DNA of 64,000 nucleotides from Ruegeria sp. A3M17 (lineage in GTDB: Bacteria; Pseudomonadota; Alphaproteobacteria; Rhodobacterales; Rhodobacteraceae). Positions 63,428 to 64,000 of this stretch are shown piece by piece (position 1 is the first letter of the stretch; the number at the start of each line of letters is the position of its first letter). The notes beneath the pieces are model-generated. The model saw nothing but the letters and a program-made list of their open reading frames with translations. It ran no database searches and was not told the origin of the DNA. The translations under genes and the position numbers were made by a program. The stretch lies in assembly GCF_003318255.1 (NCBI RefSeq), contig NZ_QOCF01000031.1, positions 1 through 64,000 of the forward strand, given 5' to 3'.

Positions 63428-64000
63428 ATGACCAAGACCATCCTGCATATCGACGCCTCGGCCCGCCGTACCGGATCCGCCACCCGCGACCTTTCCGGCC
63501 AGATTATCGGGCATCTTGGCGCCGGACGCATCATCCGCCGAGATCTTGCCAGCCCACTGCCGCTGCTTACCGAAGACTGGATCAACGCCAACTTCACCCC
63601 CGCCGATCAGCGTGACGAGGTTCAGCGCGATCTGCTGGCCCTGTCCGACGAGTTGGTTAGCGAGCTGCAAAACGCCGACACCATTGTCATCGGGCTGCCG
63701 ATCTACAATTTCTCGGTGCCTGCGGCCTTCAAGGCCTGGATCGACCTCGTCGCCCGCGTTGGTTTGACCTTTGCCTATTCGGAAACCGGCCCCAAAGGCC
63801 TGCTGGAAGGTAAGCGCGCCGTGCTGGCAATCGCGTCCGGCGGCACCGAAGTAGGGTCTGAGATCGACTTTGCCACCAACTACGCGAAACACGTTCTGGG
63901 GTTCATCGGTATCCACGACGTCGACGTGATTGCGGCTGACAGGATGGCGCTGGATGCGGACACCGCGTTGGCGAATGCGCAAAAGGCGGTAACTCAACTC
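63428..64000 (+). CDS. azoR: FMN-dependent NADH-azoreductase (truncated by window end)
   Basis: The first 191 codons of an AzoR-type flavodoxin-fold oxidoreductase are present and the frame runs open to the window edge. MTKTILHIDASARRTGSATRDLSGQII is the FMN phosphate-binding start. VIGLPIYNFSVPAAFKAWIDLVARVGLTFAYSETGPKGLLEGKRA is the family signature. AzoR reduces quinones and azo compounds using NADH. It is divergent from lysR with a GGAAACC-type leader. The missing C-terminus is probably about 10 residues. Confidence 0.92.
   Translation, partial: MTKTILHIDASARRTGSATRDLSGQIIGHLGAGRIIRRDLASPLPLLTEDWINANFTPADQRDEVQRDLLALSDELVSELQNADTIVIGLPIYNFSVPAAFKAWIDLVARVGLTFAYSETGPKGLLEGKRAVLAIASGGTEVGSEIDFATNYAKHVLGFIGIHDVDVIAADRMALDADTALANAQKAVTQL

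Noticed and set aside
63516..63767. Internal plus-strand frame within azoR
   Set aside because: Out of frame with the recognisable azoreductase and without domain support.

Overview
The window looks like chromosomal DNA of a marine Roseobacter-group alphaproteobacterium (family Rhodobacteraceae). The evidence is consistent family-specific content: a DUF6473 protein, a pckA-chvI-chvG-hprK-rapZ-EIIA-HPr block, an ATP synthase FO operon with both b and b' subunits separate from F1, a tandem peptide deformylase pair before fmt, methylsuccinyl-CoA dehydrogenase, and a bifunctional Rel/SpoT next to rpoZ and folK. GC content is high, genes are dense, and four-base start/stop overlaps are frequent. 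I see no rRNA, tRNA, CRISPR array, insertion sequence, integrase or prophage. Almost everything is core chromosome, with a few accessory-looking inserts.

Layout. 0-5 kb: a lipoprotein, parC, an SH3 protein and a short-chain dehydrogenase. 5-10.6 kb: a cobalamin adenosyltransferase, the electron-transfer flavoprotein (etfB-etfA), a DUF6473 protein, 3-hydroxybutyryl-CoA dehydrogenase and an acyltransferase. 10.6-17.1 kb: a regulatory phosphotransferase chain (HPr, EIIA-Man, RapZ, HPr kinase) in line with the ChvG/ChvI two-component system and divergent from pckA. 17.1-17.4 kb: a 366-bp gap with a probable small RNA on the minus strand. 17.4-24.9 kb: a winged-helix protein, TauE exporter, methylsuccinyl-CoA dehydrogenase (mcd), small lipoproteins, recO, SemiSWEET, DUF1491 and era. 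25.1-27.0 kb: a multicopper oxidase and a membrane protein that split the usual rnc-era neighbourhood. 27.1-34.9 kb: a long minus-strand housekeeping run (folK, rpoZ, rel, DUF2062, pdxJ, LysE, acpS, lepB, rnc). 35.1-43.2 kb: NYN RNase, ispH, rnhA and a TRIC channel on plus; def, def-like, fmt and two small membrane proteins on minus; a PatB/MalY lyase. 43.3-53.4 kb: a xi-class glutathione transferase, a single-domain receiver, two cobalamin biosynthesis genes, a lytic transglycosylase, a thioesterase and smc. 53.5-57.3 kb: an aminotransferase with a divergent GntR regulator and an AT-richer methyltransferase/glycosyltransferase pair. 57.5-60.1 kb: ATP synthase FO. 60.3-64 kb: ArsR, UspA, a DMT exporter with LysR, and a truncated azoreductase.

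How the genes work together. EtfAB, the 3-hydroxyacyl-CoA dehydrogenase, Mcd and three cobalamin genes (adenosyltransferase, cobC/cobD, cbiB) fit acetate/C4 assimilation through the ethylmalonyl-CoA pathway, which needs adenosylcobalamin and an acyl-CoA dehydrogenase electron acceptor. The PTS proteins and ChvGI next to pckA suggest regulatory control of gluconeogenesis.

The least explained items are: (1) a promoter-to-terminator small RNA unit at about 17213-17309 on minus; (2) a deformylase paralogue that has lost the metal-binding Cys and the catalytic Glu but stays coupled to def and fmt; (3) a perfect CtrA box beside a degenerate single-domain receiver; (4) a DnaA box in the smc promoter region; (5) several precise palindromes upstream of small or regulatory genes.
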